DNA of 64,000 bases from Saposhnikovia divaricata. Lineage: Eukaryota; Streptophyta; Magnoliopsida; Apiales; Apiaceae. The stretch is taken from NCBI GenBank assembly GCA_036435485.1, contig CM071598.1, positions 105,460,501 to 105,524,500 of the forward strand. The letters are read 5' to 3'. The position numbers and the translations under genes are program-made. Below are positions 10,977 to 22,961 of this stretch, piece after piece (position 1 is the stretch's first letter; the number at the start of each line of letters is the position of its first letter). The notes beneath the pieces are model-generated. The model made no database searches. It was not told the DNA's origin and saw only the letters and a program-made list of their open reading frames with translations.

Positions 10977-13280
10977 ATGTCTTCTAAAGTTGAAACTGTG
11001 AAAATTCCCATATATGACAAAAACAGTTATGATATGTGGAAGAACAAAATGTTAATGTTCCTCGAGGTTGCAAATCCTAAATACATGAATGTCTTATCAG
11101 AAGGACCAATAATACCTTTTGGATTAATTCCTGAAGTTGTTACTGTTGGAAAAGTTATTTCCCCTGCAAAGTTTGTACACAAAGATTCTTCTGAGTACAC
11201 TCTTGTTGAAAGAGAGGAAGTTGGACTTGACATTAATTTAAGACTGATCTTAATAGATTCTCTAGACTCTGTGATGTACAGTCATGTGATTAACTGCAAG
11301 ACTGCAAAGCACATGTGGGAAACCATTGAAACTGTGAATGAAGGAACAGAGGAAGTTAGGGAGAATCGTCTAGAAATTCTGACATCTGAGTATGAACACT
11401 TTCGATCAGCATACAATGAAAGTATTCAAGATGTGTTTGAAAGATATAACAAACTTGTCAACAATTTACAGATGCATGGCAAGTACTACACTCAGAAAGA
11501 GATCAACAGAAAATTTCTACTGTCAATGCCTGTTCATCTAGAACATAGAATTACAGCTATCAGAGAGTCAAGGAATCTAAGTGAAATTACTGTAGAAAGA
11601 CTCTTTGGTGTTTTAAAATCCTATGAACTGGAACAATCTCAACAAAAGGAGATTTATGGAAAAGGAAGAGTTGCTAATACTTCTATAGCTCTTATTGTTG
11701 AGAACAAACAGGAAGTGGAAGATAAGGTTATTCAACCTTGTAATGTTGACAGTGGTAAGCTTGAAGTTGAAGTTGGTCAAACGAATGCTAGTCCAAATGA
11801 AGGAGACTTCTATTCGTTAGAATAGCTAGATCAGTTGGAAGATGAGTCCATGGCTTTGTTGGTAAGGAAATTCAGCAACTTCAGATTCAGGAAGAATCCC
11901 AAGTTCAGGTACAAATCTAACTATAACAGGTTCCAGAGAGGAGGTTCTTCATCCTCAAGTAACAGAGGAGGTTACAAAACTGGAACAGTTGAAAGAAGTA
12001 AAATTAGATGCTTCAACTGTAATGAACTTGGACATTTCGCTACTGAATGTCAGAAACCAAAACAAAACCAAAGAAAAGACTTTGGATCTGAGAAGAAGAA
12101 GACAGGTAAAGCCTATGTGCCAGCTGGAAAGAGTTGGGATGATACAGACTCTGAAGATGAAGAGTATGGCCATCTTGCCTTGATGGCAAAATCTGATAAC
12201 TCCAGTGGTACTTCATCTGAGGTATCATGTACTGAAAGTCAATATATTTATCAACTTAGTGATACACTAGGTAATGCTAATAGAGAGATTGAAAGGATCA
12301 ATTTGTTAAATACAGATCTTAGTAATCAATTATCAGAATTACACGATGTACAAAATTGCCATGATAAACAAAAATCAGAAATAAGAATTCTAAAAGAACT
12401 TGAGAGGTCTCTAGCGTTGATAGTGGTTCAACAACGTGAAACAATAGCTGAGCTAGAAATAAGGGTTAGTGCTACTTCTAATTCATGCAAAGTGGCTAAA
12501 GAGTTGTTTAACCAACAAGCTATTAATCAAACCGTGGGAATTGGGTTTGATTATAATGAAGCTATTGGACGAAAAAGCATTATTACCCCTAATCGTGTCA
12601 GTGCTGTAGATAGGGGTATACCATTAGTGCTTAAGGGTGTTAGTAACCCACTCTTTAAGACGTCCATAGCAGAACCTTTGGATACAACATCTTTAATCAT
12701 TAAGGAAGAGATGCGCATTGAGGATTTAGCTAATGGCGTAGTCTTAGAAAGTAATCAAGTTGTTAAAAATGATGAAGATAGAAAGTCTGTGTTTAAGAAA
12801 ACAGAAAGAGTTGGTGAGTCTACTAGTTCCTTGAAAACTAGTAGTAGAAGTAACAACATGAATAAATGCAACAACATATCTACCATGAATGCTATTCCTG
12901 TTATTGATACTGCTCATAAGAAATGCAATGTTGTTAATTGCATGTCTTATGCTTTTAATATAATGTCTGCTTACTTTAACGGTAATCATGCATGTGTTGA
13001 TAAGAATGTTCCTAGACAGCATATGAGCAGAAATAAACATGTTAGATCCAGGACTGTAACATCACCTAATTCTAAGATTAGGACTCCAAGTCCTTCTCAG
13101 GATATGGTAAAGACATGGTTACCCCAGCTGAAATCAAAACAAGTTAAAGCTGTTTACAGGGTTAAATGTCCAGTACCTGAAGAAAATGTTGTTAAAATAA
13201 AAAGTGTTGCTTTACCTGATAAAGGTCAATTCTTTAAGTACTCCGGACCCAATCAAATTTGGGTTCCGAAGAAAGTCTAA
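10977..13280 (+). pseudogene. Sire-A gag
   Basis: The start at 10977 (MSSKVETVKIPIYDKNSYDM) gives a copia-type gag: YDMWKNKMLMFLEV, TAKHMWETIETVNEGTEEVR and NRKFLLSMPVHLEHR. An in-frame TAG at 11823-11825 (...YSLE stop LDQLEDESM) splits it. The second part has a basic region (FRFRKNPKFRYKSNYN), a zinc knuckle CFNCNELGHFATEC, an acidic stretch, a coiled coil (12250-12480) and a long unassigned tail ending WVPKKV at 13280. The long tail after the zinc knuckle is typical of Sire gags. Gag and pol are in different frames, so expression of pol would need a -1 shift, or an indel has occurred. Confidence 0.87.
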
Positions 13281-16200
13281 CCAATTTGTCATTGCAGGGT
13301 TTGAAACAGGTTGAACGAGTCATGTGGATTCTGGACAGTGGATGTTCAAGGCATATGACCGGAGATAGAGCCCTGCTGACAAATGTGGTGGAGAAGGCCG
13401 GCCCAGTCGTTACCTTTGGAGATAACAGCAAAGGTAAAACTGATGGATATGGCAGATTAGAAGCTGGAAATGTTATCGTTGAAGATGTCTCCTTTGTGAA
13501 CGGCCTTGAGCACAATTTGCTCAGTATTAGTCAATTCTGTGACAAAGGTTATGAAGTTCATTTCAACAAGAAGAATTGTCTAATATCACACAAGAGAAAT
13601 GAAAGGCCACAGTTGACTGGAGTAAGAAAAGGAAACTTGTACATAGCCAATATGAACTCTGGAAGCACAGAAGAAATTAGATGTTTTTAATCAAAAGCAT
13701 CCACTAATGAAAGTTGGTTATGGCACAAGAAACTCTCTCACCTAAACTTCAAAACAATGAATTCTCTAGTGAAAAGAGAGTTGGTGAGAGGTTTACCTTC
13801 CATTGAATTTACTCAGGAAGGTCTATGTGATGCTTGTCAAAAAGGGAAGTTAAAAAGGGCAACTCACAGGAGCACTAACATATCATCAATAACTGAACCA
13901 TTACAACTTCTCCATATGGATTTGTTTGGTCCAGTTAGTGTGATGTCTATGTCAAGAAAAAGATATGCTCTAGTGATTGTTGATGATTTCTCAAAATTCA
14001 CATGGGTACTATTTCTGAACTCAAAAGATGAAACTCCACAACTGGTAGTTGATCACATTAAGTTAATTGAGCTGGATTCTAATCGTCCAGTAAGAGCTAT
14101 AAGGTCAGACAACGGAACTGAATTCAAGAATGCAGTTCTGAATGACTTTTGCACTGAAAAGGGTATAACTAGACAGTACTCGGCTCCCAGAACTCCTCAA
14201 CAAAATGGGGTAGTTGAAAGAAAGAATAGAACCTTGATTGAAGCTGCACGTACTATGCTAAGTGAATCAAGGCTTCCATTGAGCTTTTGGGCTGAAGCTG
14301 TCAACACTGCATGCTATACTCAGAATCGAACACTTATCAATAAAGACTTAATGAAGACACCATATGAAGCTCTACATGACAAGAAACCAACTCTCAAGTA
14401 CTTCCATGTATTTGGGACAAAATGCTTTGTGCTGAAAGAAGGAGATGATCAAGGTGGTAAATTTGAAGAAAAAGCACATGAAGCAATATTTATTGGTTAT
14501 ACTAGAAGAGCCTACAAGGTGTATCTTATTGATCAACAGAAAACTATGGAAAGTGTCAATGTTACATTTGATGACACAAAACTCCCAAGTATCCAAAATG
14601 AAGATCCATCTGAAAAGCTTAAGTTTGATGATATGTAAGACTCAGATTCAGATGATGACAACCAACCTGACGTTGTTGCTGATAATAATAATCCAAATGT
14701 TGGTGGTAATGGTCAAGGTGATGCTGGTGAAAGCAATGATAATTTTCAAGACACCACTGATACTCTTGAACCATCAACAAGTCAAACTGGCAACAACTCA
14801 GGGGGAGATAATGAAGGGTCAACAAGTCATACTCAACATCATACTGAAGAACAAGGCGAATCGTCAAGATCAATTCTTCCCAGACAAACTGTTTGGAATA
14901 GAGCTCATCCTTTTGAGCTGATTCTTGGTGATCCAGATGTTGGTGTGAAAACAAGAAGAGCTTATCAGAATCAATGTAACTATTCTGGGTTCCTGTCTGT
15001 CATGGAACCTAAGAAAGTAGAAGAAGCTCTATCTGATCCTGATTGGGTGATTGCTATGAAAGATGAACTCAATCAATTTAAGCAACTAGAAGTATGGAAG
15101 CTGGTACCCAGACCTAAAGATAGAAAAGTGGTGGACACAAGATGGGTATTCAGAAACAAACTAGATGAAGATGGCACTGTGATAAGAAACAAAGCAAGAC
15201 TGGTAGCTAAAGGTTATTCTCAAGCTGAAGGCATTGATTATGACGAAACCTATGCTCCAGTGGCAAGACTTGAGGCCATCAGAATATTCTTGGCATTTGC
15301 ATCATATTTAAGATTCAAAGTTTATCAAATGGATGTCAAGAGTGCCTTTCTGAATGGTAAGCTAGATGAAGAAGTGTATGTAGAACAGCCCCCTGGTTTT
15401 GAAGATCAAGATCATCTGGACTATGTCTACCTTCTTTACAAAGCTATCTATGGTCTTAAGCAAGCCCCAAGAAAATGGTATGACACTCTTTCTGAATTTC
15501 TATTAGAAAATGGTTTTATAAGAGGTGTCATAGACAAAACGCTCTTCACTAAAAGACATAAGAATAATATAATATTAGTCCAAGTCTATGTGGACGATAT
15601 TATATTTGGGTCTACTAATGAACTTCTATGCAAGAAGTTTTCTAAGTTAATGCAGGGTAGGTTTGAAATGAGCATGATGGGAGAACTGAAATTCTTTCTT
15701 GGATTACAAATAAGTCAGAGACAAGATGGAATATTTATTTGTCAATCTAAGTACATTAAGGAGCTCCTCAAGAAATATCACATGGAGGAGTGCTCATCAG
15801 CAAAGACACCATCAACTATAGCTGTCAAAATTGGTTTATGTGAAAGTTCTGCCAAGGTAGATATCACAGGCTATAGAGGTATGATTGGCTCCTTGCTTTA
15901 CCTAACTGCTAGTAGACCAGATATAATGTTTGCCACATGCTTGTGTGCAAGGTTCCAAGCGAACCCTAAAGAAATCCATCTCACTGCTGTCAAAAGAATC
16001 TTAAGATATCTAAAGGGTACGCCTAATTTAGGCATCTGGTACCCTAATGAAACTGGTTTTACTTTAATTGGATATACAGATTCTGACTATGCAGGAAGTG
16101 TTGTAGACAGGAAGAGTACATCTGGGAGTTGTCAATACCTAGGTGGAAGATTGGTATCCTGGTTCAGTAAGAAACAGCAAACAGTTTCCAACTCTACAGC

Positions 16201-16537
16201 CGAAGCTGAATATATAGCTGTTGGAAGCTGTTGTGCTCAGATCTTATGGATAAGGAATCAATTAATGGACTATGGCATTGTATTGGAAAATATCCCTATT
16301 TTATGTGATAATACAAGTGCCATAGCAATCGCAAGCAATCCTGTGCAGCACTCAAGGACAAAGCACATTGACATAAGGTATCATTTTATAAGAGAGCATG
16401 TAATGAATGGTACAGTAGAACTACTATTTGTAGGCTCTGGAGATCAAACTGCAGATATTTTTACTAAGTCGCTTAATGAATCCTCATTCACTAGCATTGT
16501 TAGTGAATTGGGTATGTTAAACAGTCCTAGTAATTAA
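13262..16537 (+). pseudogene. Sire-A pol: protease, integrase, RT, RNase H
   Basis: A single frame with TAA stops at 13688-13690 and 14636-14638 covers all domains. Protease is WILDSGCSRHMTG. The pre-integrase zinc region is LWHKKLSHLNF...CDACQKGK. Integrase has MDLFGPVSV, SDNGTEF and QQNGVVERKN, so all three DDE residues are kept. An Asp/Asn/Ser-rich spacer (14640-14930) precedes RT, with VYQMDVKSAFLNG and VYVDDIIFGS. RNase H shows GYTDSDYAGS, AEAEYIAVGS, CDNTSAIA and KHIDIRYHFIRE; stop at 16537. The polymerase half (14945-16537, 530 residues) is an uninterrupted ORF, and the two stops upstream are the visible damage. Confidence 0.9.
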
Positions 16538-17673
16538 TGTTGTTAATATCTGAAATTTGATCTTTAATAATTTTGCAAGTGATTATTCTGTGAATATTTG
16601 TTGTTTGAAATCACTTGTATTATTATTTTACCATCTGATTTTCTTGCTTGTTTATTTATTTTTTTCACTCTGTTTATTCATATTATTTAATACTTCATAC
16701 TTCTGTATTTTTAGAATATTTGTAGATATTTATTTCTATTTTAATAATTAATTTATCATATGTTTTGTAATGTTTGTCCTGTTAATATTGCTTTGTTTTC
16801 GTTAATAGGTTAGCATATGGTATTTATAATTATTTTTATTATTTGTTTAATTTTCTATTATATTTTTATTATTTTTATAAGTTAATTGTATATTTTAGTG
16901 TGTTGTTAATGTTTGTTTAAAGTAAATATGACTTAAAATTAGGAAAAACAGTCAATATGACTTAACCTAAAATCGGTATGACTTAAACAGGTTAAGTCTT
17001 ACCGAGTTTTTTTTAAAAATTAAGTCATATTCGCTAGTCTGTTTGCATTAAGTCTTATTCACCTGTATATAAGTTAAGTCTTAGCGAGTTTTTAATCTAA
17101 GTCTTATTCGTAATATGTATTTTATTTAAGTCTTACTCGTATGTAATCTAAGTCTTATTCGTAATATATACTTTATTTAAGTCTTATTCAACAGTTTGTA
17201 TATATATAGCAAATAGAAGTGTTAAGTCATAATTTCATTTTATGTCTTCTCACATGTTAAGTCATTGAGAACCGATACATACGATACACACACATAACAC
17301 AGTCGAACCTCTGCCGGATTTTCGACCGGAATCACTCACCCATTTCACGATCTAACCACATATTTGGATTCCTTGACTGATTATCTACGTTTTGATTGTT
17401 TAAAATCGTGATTTGGTCCAGTTTTTAAAGAGTTTAATTTTCGAAAAATCGGTTTTAAGATCTGTTTTTCTGAAAAACTGGGTTTGATTCTTGCAAATCT
17501 AAAAATATACGTGTGTTCGTGTGTGTAAGAGGATCATTGTGTGAATTTTTCAGAATTTTTCAACAACTTTTAATTTTTTCGAATTTTTAATTAATTATTA
17601 ATTCGAAAAATTAATTTTTAAATTATAATTTTGTAAAATCTGAAATTTTCAAGGAAATTAAATCTTGATTAAA
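16538..17673 (+). other. Sire-A gap between pol and env-like ORF, with a second motif array
   Basis: The gap is 1.1 kb of AT-rich non-coding sequence. Between 16926 and 17270 lies a second set of the LTR motif: one inverted perfect copy (TCGGTATGAC, 16973-16982), one direct perfect copy (GTCTTACCGA, 16996-17005) and about eleven degenerate AAGTC(A/T)TA sites such as GTCTTATTCG and GTCTTACTCG. The rest (16540-16920 and 17280-17670) shows T-rich sequence and no gene. This zone is where a subgenomic promoter or a splice acceptor for the env-like gene might be. Confidence 0.7.
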
Positions 17674-20600
17674 ATGGCTGATCGATTTGAAAATATTAAA
17701 CATAATTTAATCGGTCATTTTGATCCAGAAAAATGTTCAGTTGAACGTTTTCGACCGTGGATTCGATTTTTAATTGAAAATTCACTGGTTCGCACTGCTT
17801 TGAGATTGGATGCTCCATTGAAAATTGAACCTTTGCGAATCATGTGTACTACTGCTGTCGTTTCTAATGATAACAGATCATTTGTCTTCTCTGTAGGAGA
17901 CAATCGGTACAAAGTGAATGAAAATACAATAAATACGGTCTTAAATTTTCCAACTGAAAATTTCGAAGAATTACCATCAGATCAAGAATTGATAAATTTT
18001 TTGAATGGTGTATTCTATCAAGACAGTCCTGATCAAACTGTCTGGAATAAAAAGAACTTTGTTCAGGAATGGGATTATCTGTTTGACACATTAGGTAGAG
18101 TCTTTGCCAATTCTACTAAAGGGAACTTCGGGGTACTACCATCCTTCTTGCAGCATATTGGATATGCAGTTGCACACAACCGAAGAATTAATATTGGTAG
18201 ACTACTGTGTGTTCCGATGGTTAGAAGAATCATTAATGCAAAGAAGAATTTTGATAATGGACATAAAGTATCATGTTATTATCCAAGATTCTTGTCATTG
18301 ATTTTTAATCATCTTGTGGAACTAGAAAACCAAGCCCAATTCCTGAATGGAGAATCACTGACGTTAGGTAAACCTACTACCAGATTGTTCACGGAGTACA
18401 GCAACAAGCCTAAATTCACAAACATACCTGTAGTTGTCACCCAATACATGTCAAACTATATACAACTACCTGTTATTGAACCTGTACCAGAACCTGAACA
18501 AAACCCTGAACCACCAGTGGAAAACATACTTGTTGATAATGAAGATCAAGGCAATCAACGAGTTGAACCTGCTCAGCAAATTGTTCCTCAGCCAGCTGCA
18601 CTTGCTGTTGAACATCCAGTGCAAGAAACTGCATCTGTCCCTGAACCTGAATCAGATCAACCCATCTTATCAGAGACTGTTGCGGAATCAGCTGACCAGG
18701 TATTGCCTTCTGTTCCTCAATCTACTACTTCTCAATCTATTTCTGGAACCCAAGTGGTTGGTAGGTCTGACCAAGGGGTTGTAGTACCACAACCTCTAAC
18801 CAAGGTCGTAGAGCCAAATACTCAACCAACAAAACTCATATCTTTTCACTCCAGAAAGAAATTGCAAGTTAAAAGAAGTCGAATCAGTAGTGGTAGTATG
18901 AGTGAACCCACAGCTCTGCCTCTAGAAAAGAAAAGTAGAACTCAAACTGAGGCAACTGTAAGCCTGTCTATATCCTCCCAACAGGATATGGAAGTTGATA
19001 TGGCCGTTACACAGTTACTAGAATCATCTTCTCAACAGGATGATTCTATTGAAATTCGCCATAGGGCCGTGGCACCTTGTAGTGAGTCAAGCACACCCCT
19101 ATTACTCACAATGGGGGAAGACATACCTTTAGATGAGTCTTAGGACACATTGCAAGGAGAGCACGTAGAAAATGTGACAGTGCCTACCATAGTTACGGTA
19201 GAAGAGTCTTCACAGACTTTAGAGGGAAATCTTGGTTCTCAGCCAACTTTAATAGAACCATCATCTCCCCTCCCAGGACAAACACTCCTGGCTCCCTCAA
19301 GGGATTTTCCACTCGCAGTTTCGACTGGAGAAGGTGGAAGGCAACTTGATCAATCTACTACTGAAGCAATTCAGTCAACAATTTCAAATGTTCAAGTAGA
19401 TTTGATTAAGGACAGGGATTTGCGAACTCCCATTGCACCACCACTGACCTTCCCAGAGGAGGCTAGGGTGATTTTACATGCAGGTACAAATATGGAAGCA
19501 GCTAAGGAATCTGAGAGGAGTGATGTGAGGAATACCATAAAATTGAGGGAAACACATGCACTTCAGGTGAGTGGATCTCAAAGTGAACGTCAGGTGAGCG
19601 CACACACTGACACATACACTCTCTCACTATTAGAAAAGATAACTGCTTTAGAGAAAGAACTTGCAGTCAGCAAGGCTGAAACAGAAATCCTTAAAGCACA
19701 AGTGGGTGAGCGATCTTCTTCATCCTCCTCTGTCAACAGTCAGCTTGCTGTAATCAAGAAGGACATAAACTACTTAAAGACATCTTTCACCAAGAAGATA
19801 AAATCTCTCGAACTCTCTCATGAAAAGGCACTTGATGACTCTGGAGATATTACTGTTGCTCAAGACATGTTAATTTCTGAAATTTCCATGAAAGTTGACA
19901 CTCTACAGTCAGAGGTACAGCACAATCAGGAATCTACTGATTCTCGTCTGGACCAGATCGAAAAGCAAAATGCACACCAGGCTAAAGGGATAAGACATTT
20001 GTTTAATCTTGTAAGTCAAATTCGCAAACCTACAAATGAAGAAATTGAATTCTTTACAAGCAAGGGTGGTGATTATGATGAACAAGATCCTGAAGCTGGG
20101 GCAACTGATAAATCTGTAGAGGATTCCTCAACTAAGGGGGAGAAATCAAAGGGGTCACAAGATAAAACTAAAGAAAGAGAGGGAGGAGAGGGAAAACCTG
20201 GAAAATCTGACCAAGACCAAAGTGAAGATAAGAGGAAGAAAGTAGTTGGAGAAACTGAAGAAGAAATTCAAGACAAGAACACAGGTTATTATTACACGGG
20301 TGAACCGGATAACTTCGATGTTTTTGCTGATCTTGAATTCCCTGATCAAGGTGAAGAACTTCCTGAACCTGATCTTAGTCACTGGGAAGATAAAGGACCA
20401 GTGATATCTGAATTTGAAGCTCAACAAGCTGAGAAAGAATCTGAAGAATTATTTGCTCAGAGGGAAGCTAATTTGCAAATGAGAGAAGAAAAACTTCAAA
20501 AGTCATTAGAGCAAATTGCACGAAATGTAGAACTTCAGAAAGCTGACCAACAAGCATTACAACGATTACATGCTATAAATGTTGAGAAGAGAAAGACATA

Positions 20601-21285
20601 TATCAGACTAAAGAGCGGTGACAAATGGGAACGTGCTCAAAGAGCAATTGATTCACCTCAGAGTTCTGATTATGAAGATCGTCGTCTTGGACAAATTCTC
20701 GAGGAATTCAAACTGGCAAATCCAATTCATGATATGTATATAAAGGCCTTACAGGTAGAAGTCATCAGGATAACTACTGCATTTGAACCCAAATCTGATG
20801 AGCTGGTAATATTTGTAGATTGTCATAAAGTTGGAACTTTCAGAGTATCTATTCAGTTCTTTTATGACAGATCACTGACAGAGATATGGGTACTTAGGCC
20901 TAAGGTAAGAACATCTTCTGAGCTAGGTGTGTTGTTACATGAAAAGTTCAAAGAATTTGCTGAAAGAGCTGGACCAGAAGTTATTAAGGATCCTCCACAA
21001 GTAAAATTTCTTAAGGGAGAGGTACTTCACTCAATCAATCTTCAGACAGATGAGTTATATGAACATCATGCAAAACACTTGGTATATGCTGAATATGCTC
21101 TCAGAAATCATGGATTCTTGACTGAGAAATTTCAAGGTGAACTGAGAAAGAAGCTTGGAATTCCTTTAGTCTTACCTCAAGGATTGTCATCAAGAAAAGA
21201 ACGTCTTGTTGATTCTGATCTACACATGAAACTTCAAGTCACAGATGAGCCAGAAGAAGGAGAATTCAGAAGGGAAGACAACTGA
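17674..21285 (+). pseudogene. Sire-A env-like ORF
   Basis: The likely start is 17674 (MADRFENIKHNLIGHFDPEK); an upstream in-frame ATG at 17665 gives MIK first. One frame of about 1200 codons runs to TGA at 21285, interrupted only by TAG at 19141-19143 (PLDES stop DTLQGE). The N-terminal 230 residues form a compact domain (FVFSVGDNRYKVNENTINTV, LNFPTENFEELPSDQELINF, CYYPRFLSLIFNHLVELENQ). A Pro/Glu/Gln-rich stretch follows, then long coiled coils (LLEKITALEKELAVSKAETE; LFAQREANLQMREEKLQKSL), a Lys/Glu/Gly-rich block and a final folded-looking domain. I see no signal peptide, hydrophobic membrane span or clear glycoprotein feature. The name env-like comes from position and is not supported by the sequence. 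Confidence 0.8.
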
Positions 21286-21536
21286 AGAAAAAGAATTGCT
21301 CTACATGTTATATCTTTAGAGCCTAGATAAATCTTGATAGGAATTTGTATCATATGATCAATCTAAAGGATCATCTATCTTGTATTTATCTTTCATGTTT
21401 GAATCTGGAAAATGTTAAATATAAACCAGAACTTTTTTTTCATATTTACTTAGTATTTAAAGTTTTATCTTTCATTTGGTTAAGTTGGATTAGTTGAGGT
21501 ATCCTCTAGGAATTTGCTTGTTATTGTCTAACAAAC

Positions 21537-21550
21537 AAATAGGGGGAGAT
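21537..21550 (+). other. Sire-A polypurine tract
   Basis: AAATAGGGGGAGAT directly precedes the 3' LTR. It would prime plus-strand DNA synthesis. The same GGGGGAGAT form is found in Sire-B. Confidence 0.88.
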
Positions 21551-22956
21551 TGAAAGGCATATGACTCAGCCTATTTGTAGTTAGAGGATCCTAATCAACT
21601 TAAACCAAATTGTAATATGTAAATATACATATGAACTGTCACAGGAATCTCAAGAAGTATTATCTGTCAGAAGAAAGAAGAAAAGTCAATCTATAGTTTT
21701 GATGTCATACACTGGAAGACGATTCAGTTATCTGATCAAGCCCCAGTATAGCATTGAAGTGAATGGATTCATTTGAACAGTGACAGAGATTTTTCGAGTG
21801 ATAGTTTGAAGATCAGTTACAGTACAAGAGAATTGAGAGAAGAAACAAACCATAACCTAAAGTCAAAAGTGAAGAAGCATCGTTGAAGTTAGTCGTTCAT
21901 GAACCAGACAGTACATCGAACGTCAACACAAATCAGTGGTAATTCTTTACTACCTTCAGTGGTTTGTAAGAATTAAATTAATTATTTATTGATTTAATTA
22001 AATTCATTTATAATTGATATAAATCATTCAGTTAATTTAATTAAATGAATTAATTCTGGAATAATTAATTTATTTATTAAATTAATTATTGTATCAATTA
22101 AATATGAATTAATCATCATTAATTAATTAATTGGATCAATATGACTTAAAGAAATGACTTAAATAAAGCTGGAAGGATTATGTCTTATTGGTTAAAATTC
22201 GGTATGACCTAATCAGTTAAGTCATACCGAACACAGCTATTGAGTTAAGTCATACCGAGCATTGAAATTGAAGATTATGTCTTACCGACCTGATTTAGTC
22301 TTACCGACTTGTTGCCAGCTGTTGTAAGTCTTACCGAATTTCTGTTAAGTCATACCGACAAGTTTTATGTCTTAAGGGAGGTTTGTGTAAGTCTTAATGA
22401 AGGAAAACTAAGTCTTGGAAGCAGTTTAAGTCATGCTGGAGCAGTTAAATATCCTACAGAAAGCCAGCAAGACCTATTACTGATATAAAAGAACAGAACA
22501 GAGCAGATTAAGTCATAACGGAGAAACACAGCAGAAAACATAATATTCAGAACAGAATTCTCTCTCTCAAGAACACCAAGAACACCAAAGCTTAAACAAT
22601 TCCCAGAAATTCAAGTTCTTCATCTTTGTAATATTCTATCCGATAGAACTTGTTTATTTGTGATTCTTGTACTACTAGCGAATTAAGTTTCCTAGTTCTT
22701 ATCTTGATTATTATTAACTAAATTAGAAAAGTTCATGTCGAATTTTCTAATTAGTTATTAACATCTTGATAAGTTGTTATACTAATTTTGTAACACCACA
22801 TCAAGTTAATATACAGTTATATTCAACTTGAAAATTTGTGTTAAATTATTCCGCACATAAATTTGTCTTTATCAAATTTTATTTAAAGGACAAATTTCGA
22901 TAAAAAGATAAAGATTGTATTCAACCCCCCCTTCTACAATCTTATCGGACCTAACA
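21551..22956 (+). repeat. Sire-A 3' LTR
   Basis: This is a 1406-bp copy of the 5' LTR with about 13 substitutions by eye. The motif array recurs at about 22199-22358. One difference restores a motif relative to the left LTR: AAGTCATGCTGG here against AACTCATGCTGG at 10348. Confidence 0.95.
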
Positions 22957-22961
22957 ATCCT

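Larger units (their letters stand above)
9471..22956 (+). mobile_element. Sire-A: Sire/Maximus-type copia element with env-like ORF
   Basis: The element is 13,486 bp with two 1406-bp LTRs, both starting TGAAAGGCATATG and ending GGACCTAACA. Perfect 5-bp target duplications (atcct) lie at 9466-9470 and 22957-22961. It contains PBS, gag, pol, a 1.1-kb non-coding gap, a large env-like ORF and PPT in the order typical of Sire elements. It interrupts the RT gene of the surrounding copia element in the opposite orientation. By eye the LTRs differ at about 13 positions, near 1 percent, so insertion is recent. It is not autonomous as it stands: gag, pol and env-like reading frames all have stops. Confidence 0.95.

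Noticed and set aside
13258..13300. Short intron (GTCTAACC...TTGCAG) joining Sire-A gag to pol
   Set aside because: It would be about 23 bp, far below plant intron size. A frameshift or indel is the better reading.
19150..21285. A separate gene beginning MQGEHVENV
   Set aside because: It is in the same frame as the preceding ORF and separated by one TAG only, so it is the second half of the env-like ORF.
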